Positions 21,307 to 31,657 of a DNA stretch of 64,000 nt are shown here, piece by piece. This DNA comes from an uncultured Pelagibacteraceae bacterium. GTDB taxonomy: Bacteria; Pseudomonadota; Alphaproteobacteria; Pelagibacterales; Pelagibacteraceae. The DNA lies in NCBI GenBank assembly GCA_902616145.1, contig CACMRM010000001.1, positions 97,450 to 161,449 of the forward strand, written 5' to 3'. The notes under the pieces are model-generated. The model was given only the letters and a program-made list of their open reading frames with translations. It searched no databases and had not been told where the DNA came from. How positions within the stretch are numbered: the stretch's first letter is position 1; the number at the start of each line of letters is the position of its first letter. The position numbers and the translations under genes are program-made.

Positions 21307-22413
21307 TTAAGATAAAATGGCTATTAATGAAGCGATTATTATAATTCCTAGCCCACTGTATACATATTTGTTTTTGATTAAATGTTCTCTAATTTTTGTT
21401 AGATTTGTTTCATTATAACTCAAACCGCCTTCAGGTGAGCTTGATGATTTGCTAAAACCCTGGTTGCGTCCAATTTGAAGAAATTTGGTTTTTCTGTGAT
21501 CATAAATTTCCTCTTTGCTGAAATTTTCAAAATTTTTCAAATTTTTTAAAATCGAGTGTTTAATGTCTTCAGCAATACTGTCTGGGTCTCTGTGTGCCCC
21601 ACCTAATGGCTCAGGTATAACCTCATCAATAATTTTTAATTTTAGTAAATCCTTTGCGGTCAACTTCATAGCCTCTGCTGCTTGTAAAGATTTGCTTGGA
21701 TCACGCCAAAGTATTGATGCGCACCCCTCTGGAGATATTACTGAGTAAATCGAGTTTTCTAACATTATTACTTTGTTAGACGAAGCTAAAGCTATCGCTC
21801 CTCCTGAACCGCCCTCACCAATTATTATTGAAATATTTGGAACAGATAGTGACATACCACACTCAATTGAGTTTGCTATTGCAGAGGCTTGACCTCTTTG
21901 TTCCGCACCAATGCCAGGATAAGCCCCAGGGGTATCAATAAAACTTATAACTGGAATCTGAAATCTATCTGCTAGCTTCATTAATCTTATACACTTTCTG
22001 TATCCCTCAGGTCTCATCATTCCAAAATTTCTCTCAATTCTGGTGTTTAAGTCTCCCCCTTTTTCCTGTCCAATAATTAATACAGATTTATTCTCGATTA
22101 ATCCAAATCCAGCTATTACAGATTTATCATCTCCAAAATACCGATCTCCGGAGAGAAGGGTAAACTTTGAAAAAATTTTTTTTATGTAAAAGTTAGCTCT
22201 TGGGCGATCCTCATGCCTAGCTACCTGGGTTCTCTGCCAACTATTCAAATTGGAATAAATTTCTTCCAATTTTTGATTTATTTCTTTTTGAGTGTTTTTA
22301 ATTTTGCTGGTATCAACTTCTGAAATACCTTCAGACCCAAATGGACTTTTTAAACCATCGACTTCTTGTTCTAATGCTTTAATTTCCTTTTCAAAATCTA
22401 AATAGTTTTTCAT
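21307..22413 (-). CDS. accA: Acetyl-CoA carboxylase carboxyltransferase alpha subunit with C-terminal TM tail
   Basis: FGMMRPEGYRKCIRLMK, DTPGAYPGIGAEQRGQA, GEGGSGGAIA; tail YVYSGLGIIIIASLIAILS. Confidence 0.93.
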   Translation of the reverse strand: MKNYLDFEKEIKALEQEVDGLKSPFGSEGISEVDTSKIKNTQKEINQKLEEIYSNLNSWQRTQVARHEDRPRANFYIKKIFSKFTLLSGDRYFGDDKSVIAGFGLIENKSVLIIGQEKGGDLNTRIERNFGMMRPEGYRKCIRLMKLADRFQIPVISFIDTPGAYPGIGAEQRGQASAIANSIECGMSLSVPNISIIIGEGGSGGAIALASSNKVIMLENSIYSVISPEGCASILWRDPSKSLQAAEAMKLTAKDLLKLKIIDEVIPEPLGGAHRDPDSIAEDIKHSILKNLKNFENFSKEEIYDHRKTKFLQIGRNQGFSKSSSSPEGGLSYNETNLTKIREHLIKNKYVYSGLGIIIIASLIAILS

Positions 22414-22472
22414 AAATGTTACAATATTTATAGTATTATTATATTATAAAATAATGTAAAGGTCGGCATGCT

Positions 22473-24614
22473 ATGGATATGATTGTTAAAAATGGGCTGA
22501 AAATAAGTTCAACTTTGTTTGATTTTGTGAATAATGAAGCCATACCAGGTACAAAAGTTGATCCTAAAGAGTTTTGGATTAATTTTTCAAAATTTGCACA
22601 CGAGCTAGCTCCTATAAATAAAAGATTAATAAATTTAAGAGACTCAATACAGATTAAGATAGATGAGTGGCATCAAAATAATAAAGGACAACAATTTAAC
22701 AAAAAAGAGTATTTAAATTTTTTAAAGTCTATAAATTATCTTATTGAAGAGAAAGAAGATTTCATAATACAAACTTCTAATGTAGATAAAGAAATATCCT
22801 CAATAGCTGGTCCACAACTTGTTGTTCCTGTTGATAACGCTCGGTATGCTTTAAATGCAGCAAACGCAAGATGGGGAAGTTTGTACGATGCTATCTATGG
22901 CACAGATGTAGTTCCAGGAAAAAAAAGTGAAACTCATGATGTTGTTAGAGCAAAGAAAGTAATAGACTTTGTAAGAAAATTTTTAGATGAAGTTGTGCCC
23001 CTTCAAAAAGAAAGTTGGAAAAACATTTCTAAAGTGAAAATTGAAAATGATAAATTGTTATTTCTTTTTGGAACAGAAAAAGACTATTTAAAGAACAATG
23101 AACAATTTGTTGGGTTTAATGGTGAAAAAGATAACCCAAAAAATATTTTAATTAAAAATAACAACCTCCATATAGAAATTTCTTTTGACCCAAGTCACAT
23201 GGTAGGCAAAATTGATAAAGCTTCAATTTCAGATATAGTAATGGAGTCAGCTTTGTCTACAATTGTTGATAACGAAGATTCTGTTGCTGCGGTTGATGCT
23301 GAAGATAAGATTAAATGTTACCGTAATTGGCTGGGTCTTATGAAAGGTGACCTAGAGGCAAAATTTGAAAAAAATGGTAAAAAATTTAAAAGAAAATTAA
23401 ATCCTGACAGAGAGTACCAGTCATTTGATGGAGAAAAAATTAAACTACATGGAAGAGCTTTGCTTCTAAATCGAAATGTAGGTCATTTAATGACAAACCC
23501 CTCTATTTTATTAAAAGACGGATCTGAAATTCCTGAAGGTATTATGGATGCTTTTTTTTCTAGCCTATGTGCATTACATGATTTTAAGAATAAAAAAAAT
23601 TCAAGAACTGGTTCAGTTTACATTGTAAAACCAAAAATGCATGGTCCTGAGGAAGTTGCATTTACAAATACTTTGTTTGAAAAAGTTGAAATAACTCTTG
23701 GAATGAAAAAATATTCTTTAAAAGTTGGGATTATGGATGAAGAGAGAAGAACAACTGTCAATTTAAAAGAGTGCATTAGACAAGTTAAAAATCGAATTGT
23801 TTTTATTAACACTGGTTTTTTAGATAGAACTGGTGACGAAATGCATACGTCTTTTGAGGCAGGACCAATGATTTTTAAAGGCGAAATGAAAAAATCTACT
23901 TGGCTAAACAGTTACGAAAATTGGAACGTTGACATTGGATTAAAATGCGGTTTTTCTGGTAAAGCTCAAATAGGAAAAGGTATGTGGGCGATGCCAGATC
24001 AAATGGCAAATATGATGGAGCAGAAAATTAGCCATCCAAAATCTGGTGCAAATTGCGCTTGGGTACCTTCGCCTACTGCAGCAACTTTACACTCAATTCA
24101 TTATCATAAAGTTAACGTTTTTGATGAGCAAGATAAGATAAAAAATAGAAAAAAAGCACAAGTAAAAGATATTTTAGAAATTCCTATTGCTGATCGTCCA
24201 AATTGGTCAACAGAAGACATTAATCGTGAATTAGAAAATAATGTGCAAGGAATATTAGGGTATGTAGTTAGATGGGTCGATCAAGGTATTGGTTGCTCTA
24301 AGGTCCCTGATATAAATAATGTTGGTTTAATGGAGGATAGAGCAACTTTAAGAATATCATCTCAGCATATAGCAAACTGGTTGCATCATGGAATTTGTTC
24401 CAAAGAAAAAGTTACCGAGGTGATGAAAAAAATGGCAAAAATAGTTGATAATCAGAATATAAACGATCCTGAATACATTAAAATGTCTGATAATTTTGAA
24501 AATTCGATAGCATTTTCAGCTGCATGTGATTTAATTTTTCAAGGAAGAATGCAGCCATCTGGCTACACTGAGCCCTTGCTTCATAAAAAAAGATTAGAAA
24601 AAAAAGCTAATTAA
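22473..24614 (+). CDS. glcB: Malate synthase G
   Basis: 713 aa; [52 protein letters not shown]-like region. Confidence 0.95.
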   Translation: MDMIVKNGLKISSTLFDFVNNEAIPGTKVDPKEFWINFSKFAHELAPINKRLINLRDSIQIKIDEWHQNNKGQQFNKKEYLNFLKSINYLIEEKEDFIIQTSNVDKEISSIAGPQLVVPVDNARYALNAANARWGSLYDAIYGTDVVPGKKSETHDVVRAKKVIDFVRKFLDEVVPLQKESWKNISKVKIENDKLLFLFGTEKDYLKNNEQFVGFNGEKDNPKNILIKNNNLHIEISFDPSHMVGKIDKASISDIVMESALSTIVDNEDSVAAVDAEDKIKCYRNWLGLMKGDLEAKFEKNGKKFKRKLNPDREYQSFDGEKIKLHGRALLLNRNVGHLMTNPSILLKDGSEIPEGIMDAFFSSLCALHDFKNKKNSRTGSVYIVKPKMHGPEEVAFTNTLFEKVEITLGMKKYSLKVGIMDEERRTTVNLKECIRQVKNRIVFINTGFLDRTGDEMHTSFEAGPMIFKGEMKKSTWLNSYENWNVDIGLKCGFSGKAQIGKGMWAMPDQMANMMEQKISHPKSGANCAWVPSPTAATLHSIHYHKVNVFDEQDKIKNRKKAQVKDILEIPIADRPNWSTEDINRELENNVQGILGYVVRWVDQGIGCSKVPDINNVGLMEDRATLRISSQHIANWLHHGICSKEKVTEVMKKMAKIVDNQNINDPEYIKMSDNFENSIAFSAACDLIFQGRMQPSGYTEPLLHKKRLEKKAN

Positions 24615-25220
24615 TTAATTGTCAGTTACTGGAACTCTATTTTTAAAAGCAGACAGAAGCGTCCCATCATCAAGTTGTTCTATCTCTCCTCCAACTGGAA
24701 GCCCTTGGGCTAATTTAGTAATCTTAATTTTATCATTTTTTATTGTGTCTTCAATATAATGTGCGGTAGTTTGGCCTTCAACAGTTGCACTAGTAGCTAT
24801 AATTACCTCTTTAAGATTGTTTTTTTTTATACGTTTTACAAGAGAGTCTATTAAAAGATTTTTTTGCTCATAACTCTCGTTCGAATTAAGCGTGCCACCT
24901 AATATATGATAATAACCTTTATAAATATTAGCCGAGTCTATCACCCACATATCAGCTAAGTTTTCTACTACACAAATTTTATCATAGGAATTATCGGATG
25001 AGCATATACAAATTCTATCAACAATTTTTAAATTTCCACAATCAACACAACGCACAACTTTTTTATAAACCTGGGCTAATGATTTAGCTAAAGGTTTAAC
25101 CAAATTTTCCTTATTATTTATTAATTTCAAAATTATTCTTTTAGCAGATTTTGGGCCTAAACCTGGAAGTTTAGAAAATTGCTTAATCAACTCATTAATT
25201 TCAGGAATATCGTTGTCCAT
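24615..25220 (-). CDS. recR: Recombination protein RecR
   Basis: KLPGLGPKSAKRI, zinc-finger CVDCGN..CICS, TOPRIM region. Confidence 0.94.
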   Translation of the reverse strand: MDNDIPEINELIKQFSKLPGLGPKSAKRIILKLINNKENLVKPLAKSLAQVYKKVVRCVDCGNLKIVDRICICSSDNSYDKICVVENLADMWVIDSANIYKGYYHILGGTLNSNESYEQKNLLIDSLVKRIKKNNLKEVIIATSATVEGQTTAHYIEDTIKNDKIKITKLAQGLPVGGEIEQLDDGTLLSAFKNRVPVTDN

Positions 25221-25540
25221 TAAAAAGGTAATTTAAAATCTGGCGGAAGATTTAAACCACCTGTAGCTTTGGACAGTTCCTCTGCAGATTTTTTTTTAAG
25301 ATTTTCTTTGGCATTATTAAATGCCGCAATGATTAAATCATTTATTATATCTTGACTCTCTTTTTTTGCAGTCTCAGTAATTTCTATGGATTTTAGCTCA
25401 TAATCTCCACTTAAAGTTACTTTCACTAAATTCCCTCCTGATACACCTTCAACCTCAATTTTTTTTATTTGTTCTTGAACTTCTTGCATCTTTTCTTGCA
25501 TTGCTTTTGCCTTGGAAAGCATATCAGAAAAATTTGTCAT
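25220..25540 (-). CDS. YbaB/EbfC nucleoid-associated protein
   Basis: MLSKAKAMQEKMQEVQEQI, VTLSGDYELKSIEI; between dnaX and recR. Confidence 0.92.
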   Translation of the reverse strand: MTNFSDMLSKAKAMQEKMQEVQEQIKKIEVEGVSGGNLVKVTLSGDYELKSIEITETAKKESQDIINDLIIAAFNNAKENLKKKSAEELSKATGGLNLPPDFKLPF

Positions 25541-27204
25541 TTATCTTCTTCCACTACGTCAATTAGTTTTGCATCAGGGAAAGCCTGCTCTAATTTTTTT
25601 GCAGTATCTGTTTTTTTAAACTCCTCTATTAGAATCTTTTTACTTTCTAGATTTCTTTCATAAATACTTTTTGCTTCAGCATTTTGACTTAAAGATATAA
25701 TCCATCTATCTCCAGTCCATTGAAGTAATTTTTCGCTTAAATTTTTTATAAAATTTTTGTTTAACTTATCATTAAAACTTATATTGATTTTTCCTTTATT
25801 AAAGTTCACCAACTTCACATTTCTCTCCAAATCATATTTCAATTCTATTTCTTTCTCCTTATTAGACTGATCAATTAAATCTTGAAAACTCTTAATTTCA
25901 ATTTTCGATTGGTTAACTTCATTAGTTAAGTTTTTAATTGGTTCAGTTTTTATTTGGTCAGTGCTTTTTAATTGATTTTTAATTTTATTGGGAATATCCG
26001 TTTCTGATAAGTTTTCATCAATTTTTTTTTCATGAAAAATATTTTGATTATCATTTAAAGATTCTTGATGGTCTTTTGTTTCCTTTATTGAGTCCAAATC
26101 TTTAAGATGAATCATTTGCATAAGATACATCTCTAGTGCTAAATTTTCGTTACCAATTATTCTTAAGTCATCTATAGTTTTAATTGTGAGTTGCCAAAAT
26201 AATCCTATATCTTGCATATCTATATCTTTTGAATATTGATCAATCATCTGGGACTCTAATTCTGAATTTGATAAATCTTTTTCTACAGGACCCAAATTGA
26301 TCCTTCTACTAAACATATACAAAACTTCTAAAATATCGTTTAGAAAGTTTCTAGCGTCAAGCCCTGCGTTTGTAAGCTCCTTCAGATGACCAAGTGCTTT
26401 ACTTTCATCACCATTTAAAATTTCTTTAAATAATGAAATTACTTTACTTTTATCTGCAAGACCAAGCATTTCTCTCACGTCTTGTTCCGATATAGATTTT
26501 TCGTTAGCTATTTGTGAAACTAAGGCTCTATCCAACAAAGAAATAGAATCTCTAACTGAGCCCTCAGAAGATCTTGCTATTAATTTTATTGCATCATCTG
26601 TGATCTTACCATTCTCGTTTTGTGCAATCTTTTTTAGATGTTCACAAAGAATTTCTACATTTACTCTTTTTAGGTCAAAACGTTGACATCTTGATAAAAT
26701 TGTTACTGGTATTTTACGAACCTCGGTGGTTGCTAATATAAATTTTAAACTAGGAGGTGGCTCTTCTAATGTTTTTAGTAGACCGTTGAATGCTTGTTTT
26801 GATAACATATGAACTTCATCAATTATAAATATTTTAAATTTTGCACTTGTAGGGCTGTATTTTGAATTTTCAATTAATTCCCTTACATCATCTATTCCAG
26901 TTTTAGAAGCAGCATCCATTTCTAAAACATCCATATGTCTAGAGTCGACAATTTCTTTACAATGACACTTATCACTTGCGTTACACTTTTCTCCTATAGA
27001 AAAATTTTTTGTACAATTTAAAGCTTTTGCAATTAAACGAGCTGTTGTGGTTTTACCAACGCCTCTAATTCCAGTTAATAAATATGCGTTTGGAGTTTTT
27101 CCAAGTTTGATTGCATTAGTAATGGTTTGTGCCATAACCTCTTGTCCAATCAAATCTTTAAACTCTTGTGGTCTATATTTAAGTGCTAGAATTTTGTTTG
27201 TCAT
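25537..27204 (-). CDS. dnaX: DNA polymerase III subunit gamma/tau
   Basis: MTNKILALKYRPQEFKDLIGQE, GIRGVGKTTTARLIAKALNC; start moved from 27240 because the upstream part is SRP RNA. Confidence 0.94.
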   Translation of the reverse strand: MTNKILALKYRPQEFKDLIGQEVMAQTITNAIKLGKTPNAYLLTGIRGVGKTTTARLIAKALNCTKNFSIGEKCNASDKCHCKEIVDSRHMDVLEMDAASKTGIDDVRELIENSKYSPTSAKFKIFIIDEVHMLSKQAFNGLLKTLEEPPPSLKFILATTEVRKIPVTILSRCQRFDLKRVNVEILCEHLKKIAQNENGKITDDAIKLIARSSEGSVRDSISLLDRALVSQIANEKSISEQDVREMLGLADKSKVISLFKEILNGDESKALGHLKELTNAGLDARNFLNDILEVLYMFSRRINLGPVEKDLSNSELESQMIDQYSKDIDMQDIGLFWQLTIKTIDDLRIIGNENLALEMYLMQMIHLKDLDSIKETKDHQESLNDNQNIFHEKKIDENLSETDIPNKIKNQLKSTDQIKTEPIKNLTNEVNQSKIEIKSFQDLIDQSNKEKEIELKYDLERNVKLVNFNKGKINISFNDKLNKNFIKNLSEKLLQWTGDRWIISLSQNAEAKSIYERNLESKKILIEEFKKTDTAKKLEQAFPDAKLIDVVEEDK

Positions 27205-27210
27205 TTTAAA

Positions 27211-27300
27211 GAGGCAGGCAACAACCTGAAAAATTTTCACTACGGCTGCTTCTTTTCAGACCTGACCGGGTTTATGAAACATCCACCTGATGCCAACCTC
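27211..27300 (-). ncRNA. ffs: Bacterial small signal recognition particle RNA (4.5S)
   Basis: Minus strand contains CCGGTCAGGTCTGAAAAGAAGCAGCC, matching the conserved domain IV GGUCAGGUCCGGAAGGAAGCAGCC; flanking GAGG..GGCA / TGCC..CCTC pairing. Confidence 0.88.
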
Positions 27301-27358
27301 AATATGAGTATAACAAGATAAAATTAAATACTACAGGGGTAGAATTAAATTTTGTGGA

Positions 27359-28201
27359 CTATTTTTGCCTGAATTTTGAAGCCTCATAAACACCCAAAAT
27401 ATCTAAAGTTTCGGTATGAAAGCCAAGTTCTTCTAGTGCCTTTTTTACACCAGTTTGTTCAAGATGCCCTTCTAAGTCTAAGTAAAAATTAGCTTGATCA
27501 AAAGTGTTCTTAACAGAAAAACTCTCTAGTTTTGTTAAATTAACTTGATTAGTCGCAAATCCTCCCAAGCACTTATATAAGGCTGAAGGTTCACTTTTTA
27601 CTCTAAATATACAGCTTGTAATAAATTTCTTCTTATTATTATACTCTGGTTGTTCAATATTTTTTCCCATTATTAAAAATCGTGTTACATTACCTTTCTC
27701 GTCCTCAATATTTTTTTCTAGAATCTTTAAGTTATAAATTTTAGCTGACAACCCTGAAGCTATCGCTGCAATTGATTTGTCATCTCCTTCTGCAAGATCT
27801 TTTGCAGAACCAGCAGTATCTGCAGAGATAATTGATTTTAATTTTTTTTTAATAATTAAATTTTGACATTGTCCAATAGCTTGTGCATGACTTCTAACAT
27901 ATCTTATATCGTCTATACTGGCTTCTTTTTTACAGAGTAAGTTATGCTCAACTGGTTGAAAATGTTCGCCATGAATTTGTAATTTATATTTTGGAAGTAA
28001 ATAATGAATATCAGCAACTCTTCCGGCTAAAGAATTTTCAATTGGTATAACAATTTTTATATTAGAATCATTATAAGCCTGCTTAAAAGTCTCTTCAAAA
28101 GTAATACAAGTTTTTATGGCTGCACCAGGATATAAGCTTTCGGCAGCAATATGAGAATAAGCGCCTAGTTCTCCTTGTATTGCAATTCTTATTTTACTCA
28201 T
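27359..28201 (-). CDS. pheA: Prephenate dehydratase
   Basis: IAIQGELGAYSHIAA, PIENSLAGRV, NVTRFLIMGK, ESFSVKNTF. Confidence 0.88.
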   Translation of the reverse strand: MSKIRIAIQGELGAYSHIAAESLYPGAAIKTCITFEETFKQAYNDSNIKIVIPIENSLAGRVADIHYLLPKYKLQIHGEHFQPVEHNLLCKKEASIDDIRYVRSHAQAIGQCQNLIIKKKLKSIISADTAGSAKDLAEGDDKSIAAIASGLSAKIYNLKILEKNIEDEKGNVTRFLIMGKNIEQPEYNNKKKFITSCIFRVKSEPSALYKCLGGFATNQVNLTKLESFSVKNTFDQANFYLDLEGHLEQTGVKKALEELGFHTETLDILGVYEASKFRQK

Positions 28202-28931
28202 TTTTCTCCATCAGTTTTTGAAGCTTTATCAAATCTTTCTCAGTATCTACACTTAAAGGTGAAGAATTGATATAGCCTACGTGTATGGGCAAGTTATTTT
28301 CCATGGCTCTTAATTGCTCCAATCTTCTCTCTAATTCAAGCTTTGATCTTTTCAAACTTACATACTGTATTAAAGCTTTGTTGGTAAAGGCGTAAATTCC
28401 TATATGATGATAAGGTAAATGCCCATTTTTTGGATTAGTTCTTACAAAATCTAAAGCTTGAACAAACATACCAGGTTTCATTCTATCTTTCACACAAACT
28501 TTAACAATGTTTTGATCCTCAAGTTCAGAAGTTGATCCAAGTTCGCTAGCAAGAGTACCAATTGCACACTCTTTTTCTTTCATAAAATTGACTAAATCTA
28601 CGATGGCTCGAGGATCAATATTTGGCATATCACCTTGAAGATTAACAATTATATTTGGGTCTTTATTTAAAGTTTTATCAAAAACTTCAAACATTCTATC
28701 TGTCCCAGTTGAATGATTTTTTGAAGTGAGTATTGCATTACCCCCATATTTATCGATCAAATCTTTAATTTTTTGATCAGGTGTTGCCACATAAACTTCA
28801 CCAGCATTCGATTTTTTTGCCGCATCATAAACATGCAGAATCATCTCCTTATCTTTTATAAGTTTGATTGGTTTGTTGGGTAATCTTTGGGCATCCAATC
28901 TTGAAGGTATTATTATTGCAGTTTTATTCAT
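28194..28931 (-). CDS. kdsB: 3-deoxy-manno-octulosonate cytidylyltransferase
   Basis: IIPSRLDAQRLPNKPI, VNLQGDMPNI, HIGIYAF. Confidence 0.93.
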   Translation of the reverse strand: MNKTAIIIPSRLDAQRLPNKPIKLIKDKEMILHVYDAAKKSNAGEVYVATPDQKIKDLIDKYGGNAILTSKNHSTGTDRMFEVFDKTLNKDPNIIVNLQGDMPNIDPRAIVDLVNFMKEKECAIGTLASELGSTSELEDQNIVKVCVKDRMKPGMFVQALDFVRTNPKNGHLPYHHIGIYAFTNKALIQYVSLKRSKLELERRLEQLRAMENNLPIHVGYINSSPLSVDTEKDLIKLQKLMEKNE

Positions 28932-29024
28932 AATTATGCGTCCTAGAGACGCAAAAAAATTTGGTAATTTTAAGTTATTTTTTTAAAACTCGTGTTATAC
29001 GTCTAAATAGTATTTACCAAATTT

Positions 29025-29570
29025 ATGGACAGTTTTGAATTAAATAAAATAATAGCAGCAGTGCTTCTAACAGCTCTAATTATTATTGGTATTGGAAAAT
29101 TCGCTGATTTACTATTTTATGTTAAAAAACCAGATCAATCAGCCTACAAAGTTGAAGGATTAGAAGTTGCCTCAACTAGCAGTGTAACAGAATCAAATGA
29201 AAAAGTTTTAGAGGTAGTCGATATTAAAGCTCTACTTGCCATGGGGGACTTAGCACACGGGGAAAAAGTTTTTAAAAAATGTAGTGCTTGCCACATGATC
29301 GCAGCAGGTGGAAAAAATATGATTGGTCCAAATCTATGGGGTGTAATTGGTAGAACTGCTGGTTCAGTAAATGATTATAAATATTCTAAAGCAATGGTTG
29401 CTTATGCTAAAGAATGGTCTTTTGAAGAAATGAACAGTTACTTAATAAAGCCGCAAGCGTATATTAAAGGTACTAAAATGGCTTTTGCTGGACTTAGAAA
29501 AGAAAAAGATAGAGCTTCAGTTATTTTATATATGAACTCTAAAGCTGATAATCCAAAACCTTTACCTTAG
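29025..29570 (+). CDS. Membrane-anchored c-type cytochrome (cytochrome c2/CycM-like)
   Basis: N-terminal TM helix, CSACH haem motif, GPNLWGVIGRTAG, GTKMAFAGL. Confidence 0.9.
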   Translation: MDSFELNKIIAAVLLTALIIIGIGKFADLLFYVKKPDQSAYKVEGLEVASTSSVTESNEKVLEVVDIKALLAMGDLAHGEKVFKKCSACHMIAAGGKNMIGPNLWGVIGRTAGSVNDYKYSKAMVAYAKEWSFEEMNSYLIKPQAYIKGTKMAFAGLRKEKDRASVILYMNSKADNPKPLP

Positions 29571-30493
29571 CCCAGACACCACTTAATAATACTTTTTTGA
29601 GCATGTACTCTATTCAATGCTTGTCTCCAAACCACTGATTGCTTTCCATCTATTACTTCATTTGTAACTTCTTCTCCTCTTCCGACTGGAAGACAGTGCA
29701 TAAAAATAGCGTCTGAATTTGCTTTGCTCATTAGTTTCTCATTAACTTGATAAGGTTTTAAAGTTTTCTTTTTTAAATTTTTATTTACTTTATCATTCAT
29801 TGAGATCCATTTATCAGTCATTACACAATCAGCTCCTGTAATAGCCTCTAGAGGTTTAGCGGTAACTGTCAATTTTACTTTGTCTTTTTTAGCTAGCTTC
29901 AATATACTCTTATTTGGAGAATATTTTTTTGGACAACCAATTCTAAGTTGAAAATTGAATTTACCTGCTGCTTCTATTAAAGAATTTGACATATTATTAT
30001 TACCGTCACCAATCCAACAAACAATTTTACCCTCTATGGAACCATTGCTTTCTTCGTAAGTAAGAATATCAGACATAATTTGACATGGATGGCTGACATC
30101 TGAAAGGCCATTGATAATTGGGATATCTAAATGCTTTCCAAACTCCTCTAAGTTTTTATGAGATGTAGTTCTCAACATAACAATGTCGACATACTCTGAC
30201 AGGACTTTTGCAGTATCTTTTAAAGTTTCATCTCCCTTGCCGTAATGTATTCCATCGGGATTTAAAATAATTGATGACCCGCCTAATTGTTTTACTGCAA
30301 TGTCAAATGACATTCTTGTTCTTGTTGAGGGTTTTTCGAAAATCATAGCCATCGACTTACCCTCAAAAGGTTTATCTTCATCAGGAGCAGATTTGTTTAA
30401 TCCAGATCTATTTTGTTTTCTCTTTTTTGCTTCTTCAATAATCGCTCTAAGCTCTACTGAAGAACAGTCAGAGATATTTATAAAGTTTTTCAT
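29567..30493 (-). CDS. argF: Ornithine carbamoyltransferase
   Basis: EKPSTRTRMSFDIAVKQLGG, HPCQIMSDILT, MHCLPVGRGEEVT. Confidence 0.95.
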   Translation of the reverse strand: MKNFINISDCSSVELRAIIEEAKKRKQNRSGLNKSAPDEDKPFEGKSMAMIFEKPSTRTRMSFDIAVKQLGGSSIILNPDGIHYGKGDETLKDTAKVLSEYVDIVMLRTTSHKNLEEFGKHLDIPIINGLSDVSHPCQIMSDILTYEESNGSIEGKIVCWIGDGNNNMSNSLIEAAGKFNFQLRIGCPKKYSPNKSILKLAKKDKVKLTVTAKPLEAITGADCVMTDKWISMNDKVNKNLKKKTLKPYQVNEKLMSKANSDAIFMHCLPVGRGEEVTNEVIDGKQSVVWRQALNRVHAQKSIIKWCLG

Positions 30494-31657
30494 TTAAAAT
30501 TTTTTGCAAACTTTCTCTATTATTTTTAAACCTAAGTTTATTTCGTTCTTTGTTACATTTAAAGGAGGCAAAAGTCTGACAACATTTTCAGAAGCTTTTA
30601 CTGTCAACAAATTATTATCTAAAAGTTTTTGAATAAATTTAGCTTGGTTTACATGAAGACAAAGTCCGATAAGTAGTCCTTTGCCTCTTACTTCTTTAAT
30701 AACTTTGGGATACTTATTTTTAATTTTATCAAGTTGATTTAAAAAATATTTTCCATTTTTACTTACATTATTTAAGAAACCTTTTTTAAACATGATATCC
30801 ATAACAGCATTTCCAGCGCTCATTGCTAAAGGGTTTCCTCCGAACGTTGAACCGTGTGTTCCTGGCTTCATGCCTGAAGCTACTTTTTTATTAACTAAAA
30901 CTGCACCAATTGGAAAACCACCACCAATTCCTTTTGCTATTGGGACGATATCAGGTTTGATTTTTGCGTATTCAAAAGCAAAAAATTTGCCACTTCTTCC
31001 AATTCCACATTGCACTTCATCAAGAATTAATAAAATTTTTTTCTTATTACATAGTTTTCTTAAGCCCTTAAGACAAAAATCTGGAATAACTTTAATGCCC
31101 CCTTCGCCCATAATTGTCTCGACCATGATAGCAGCTGTTCTGCTAGTTATCGCTTTCTCTAAACCTTTGTGATCACCAAAGTTGAAATGATCAAAACCGT
31201 CTACTTTAGGTTTAAAACCTTCAATTGCTTTTTTACTATTGCTGGCAAATATGGCTGCGATAGTTCTTCCATGGAAACTGTTATTAATGCAAAGAACTCT
31301 ATTTTTTCTCGGCTGACCTTTTGAATAAAAATATCTTCTAGCAAATTTAATAGCTGCCTCTGTTGCCTCAGCACCAGAATTTTGAAAAGTTACATAATCT
31401 GCAAATGTTTTTTGTGCTAATCTTTTTGCTAATTTCTCTTGCTCAGGAATAGTGAATACGTTTGAAACATGCCATAATTTTTTTGATTGTTTATTTATTG
31501 ATTTAATTAAATGATTATTAGCATGGCCAAGACAGTTTACAGCAATCCCTTGAACGAAATCTAAATATTTCTTTCCATTCGTTGTATATAAGAAACTTCC
31601 TTTTCCTTTAGAAAAAGAGATTTTCTTCCTGTTATAAGTATTTAAAATTTTACTCAT
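30494..31657 (-). CDS. argD: Acetylornithine/succinyldiaminopimelate aminotransferase family
   Basis: NSGAEATEAAIKFAR, LILDEVQCGIGRSG, GTHGSTFGGNPLA. Confidence 0.92.
   Translation of the reverse strand: MSKILNTYNRKKISFSKGKGSFLYTTNGKKYLDFVQGIAVNCLGHANNHLIKSINKQSKKLWHVSNVFTIPEQEKLAKRLAQKTFADYVTFQNSGAEATEAAIKFARRYFYSKGQPRKNRVLCINNSFHGRTIAAIFASNSKKAIEGFKPKVDGFDHFNFGDHKGLEKAITSRTAAIMVETIMGEGGIKVIPDFCLKGLRKLCNKKKILLILDEVQCGIGRSGKFFAFEYAKIKPDIVPIAKGIGGGFPIGAVLVNKKVASGMKPGTHGSTFGGNPLAMSAGNAVMDIMFKKGFLNNVSKNGKYFLNQLDKIKNKYPKVIKEVRGKGLLIGLCLHVNQAKFIQKLLDNNLLTVKASENVVRLLPPLNVTKNEINLGLKIIEKVCKKF

Noticed and set aside
27205-27240. N-terminal extension of dnaX in the ORF track
   Set aside because: Overlaps the SRP RNA; MTNKILALKYRP is the canonical DnaX start.
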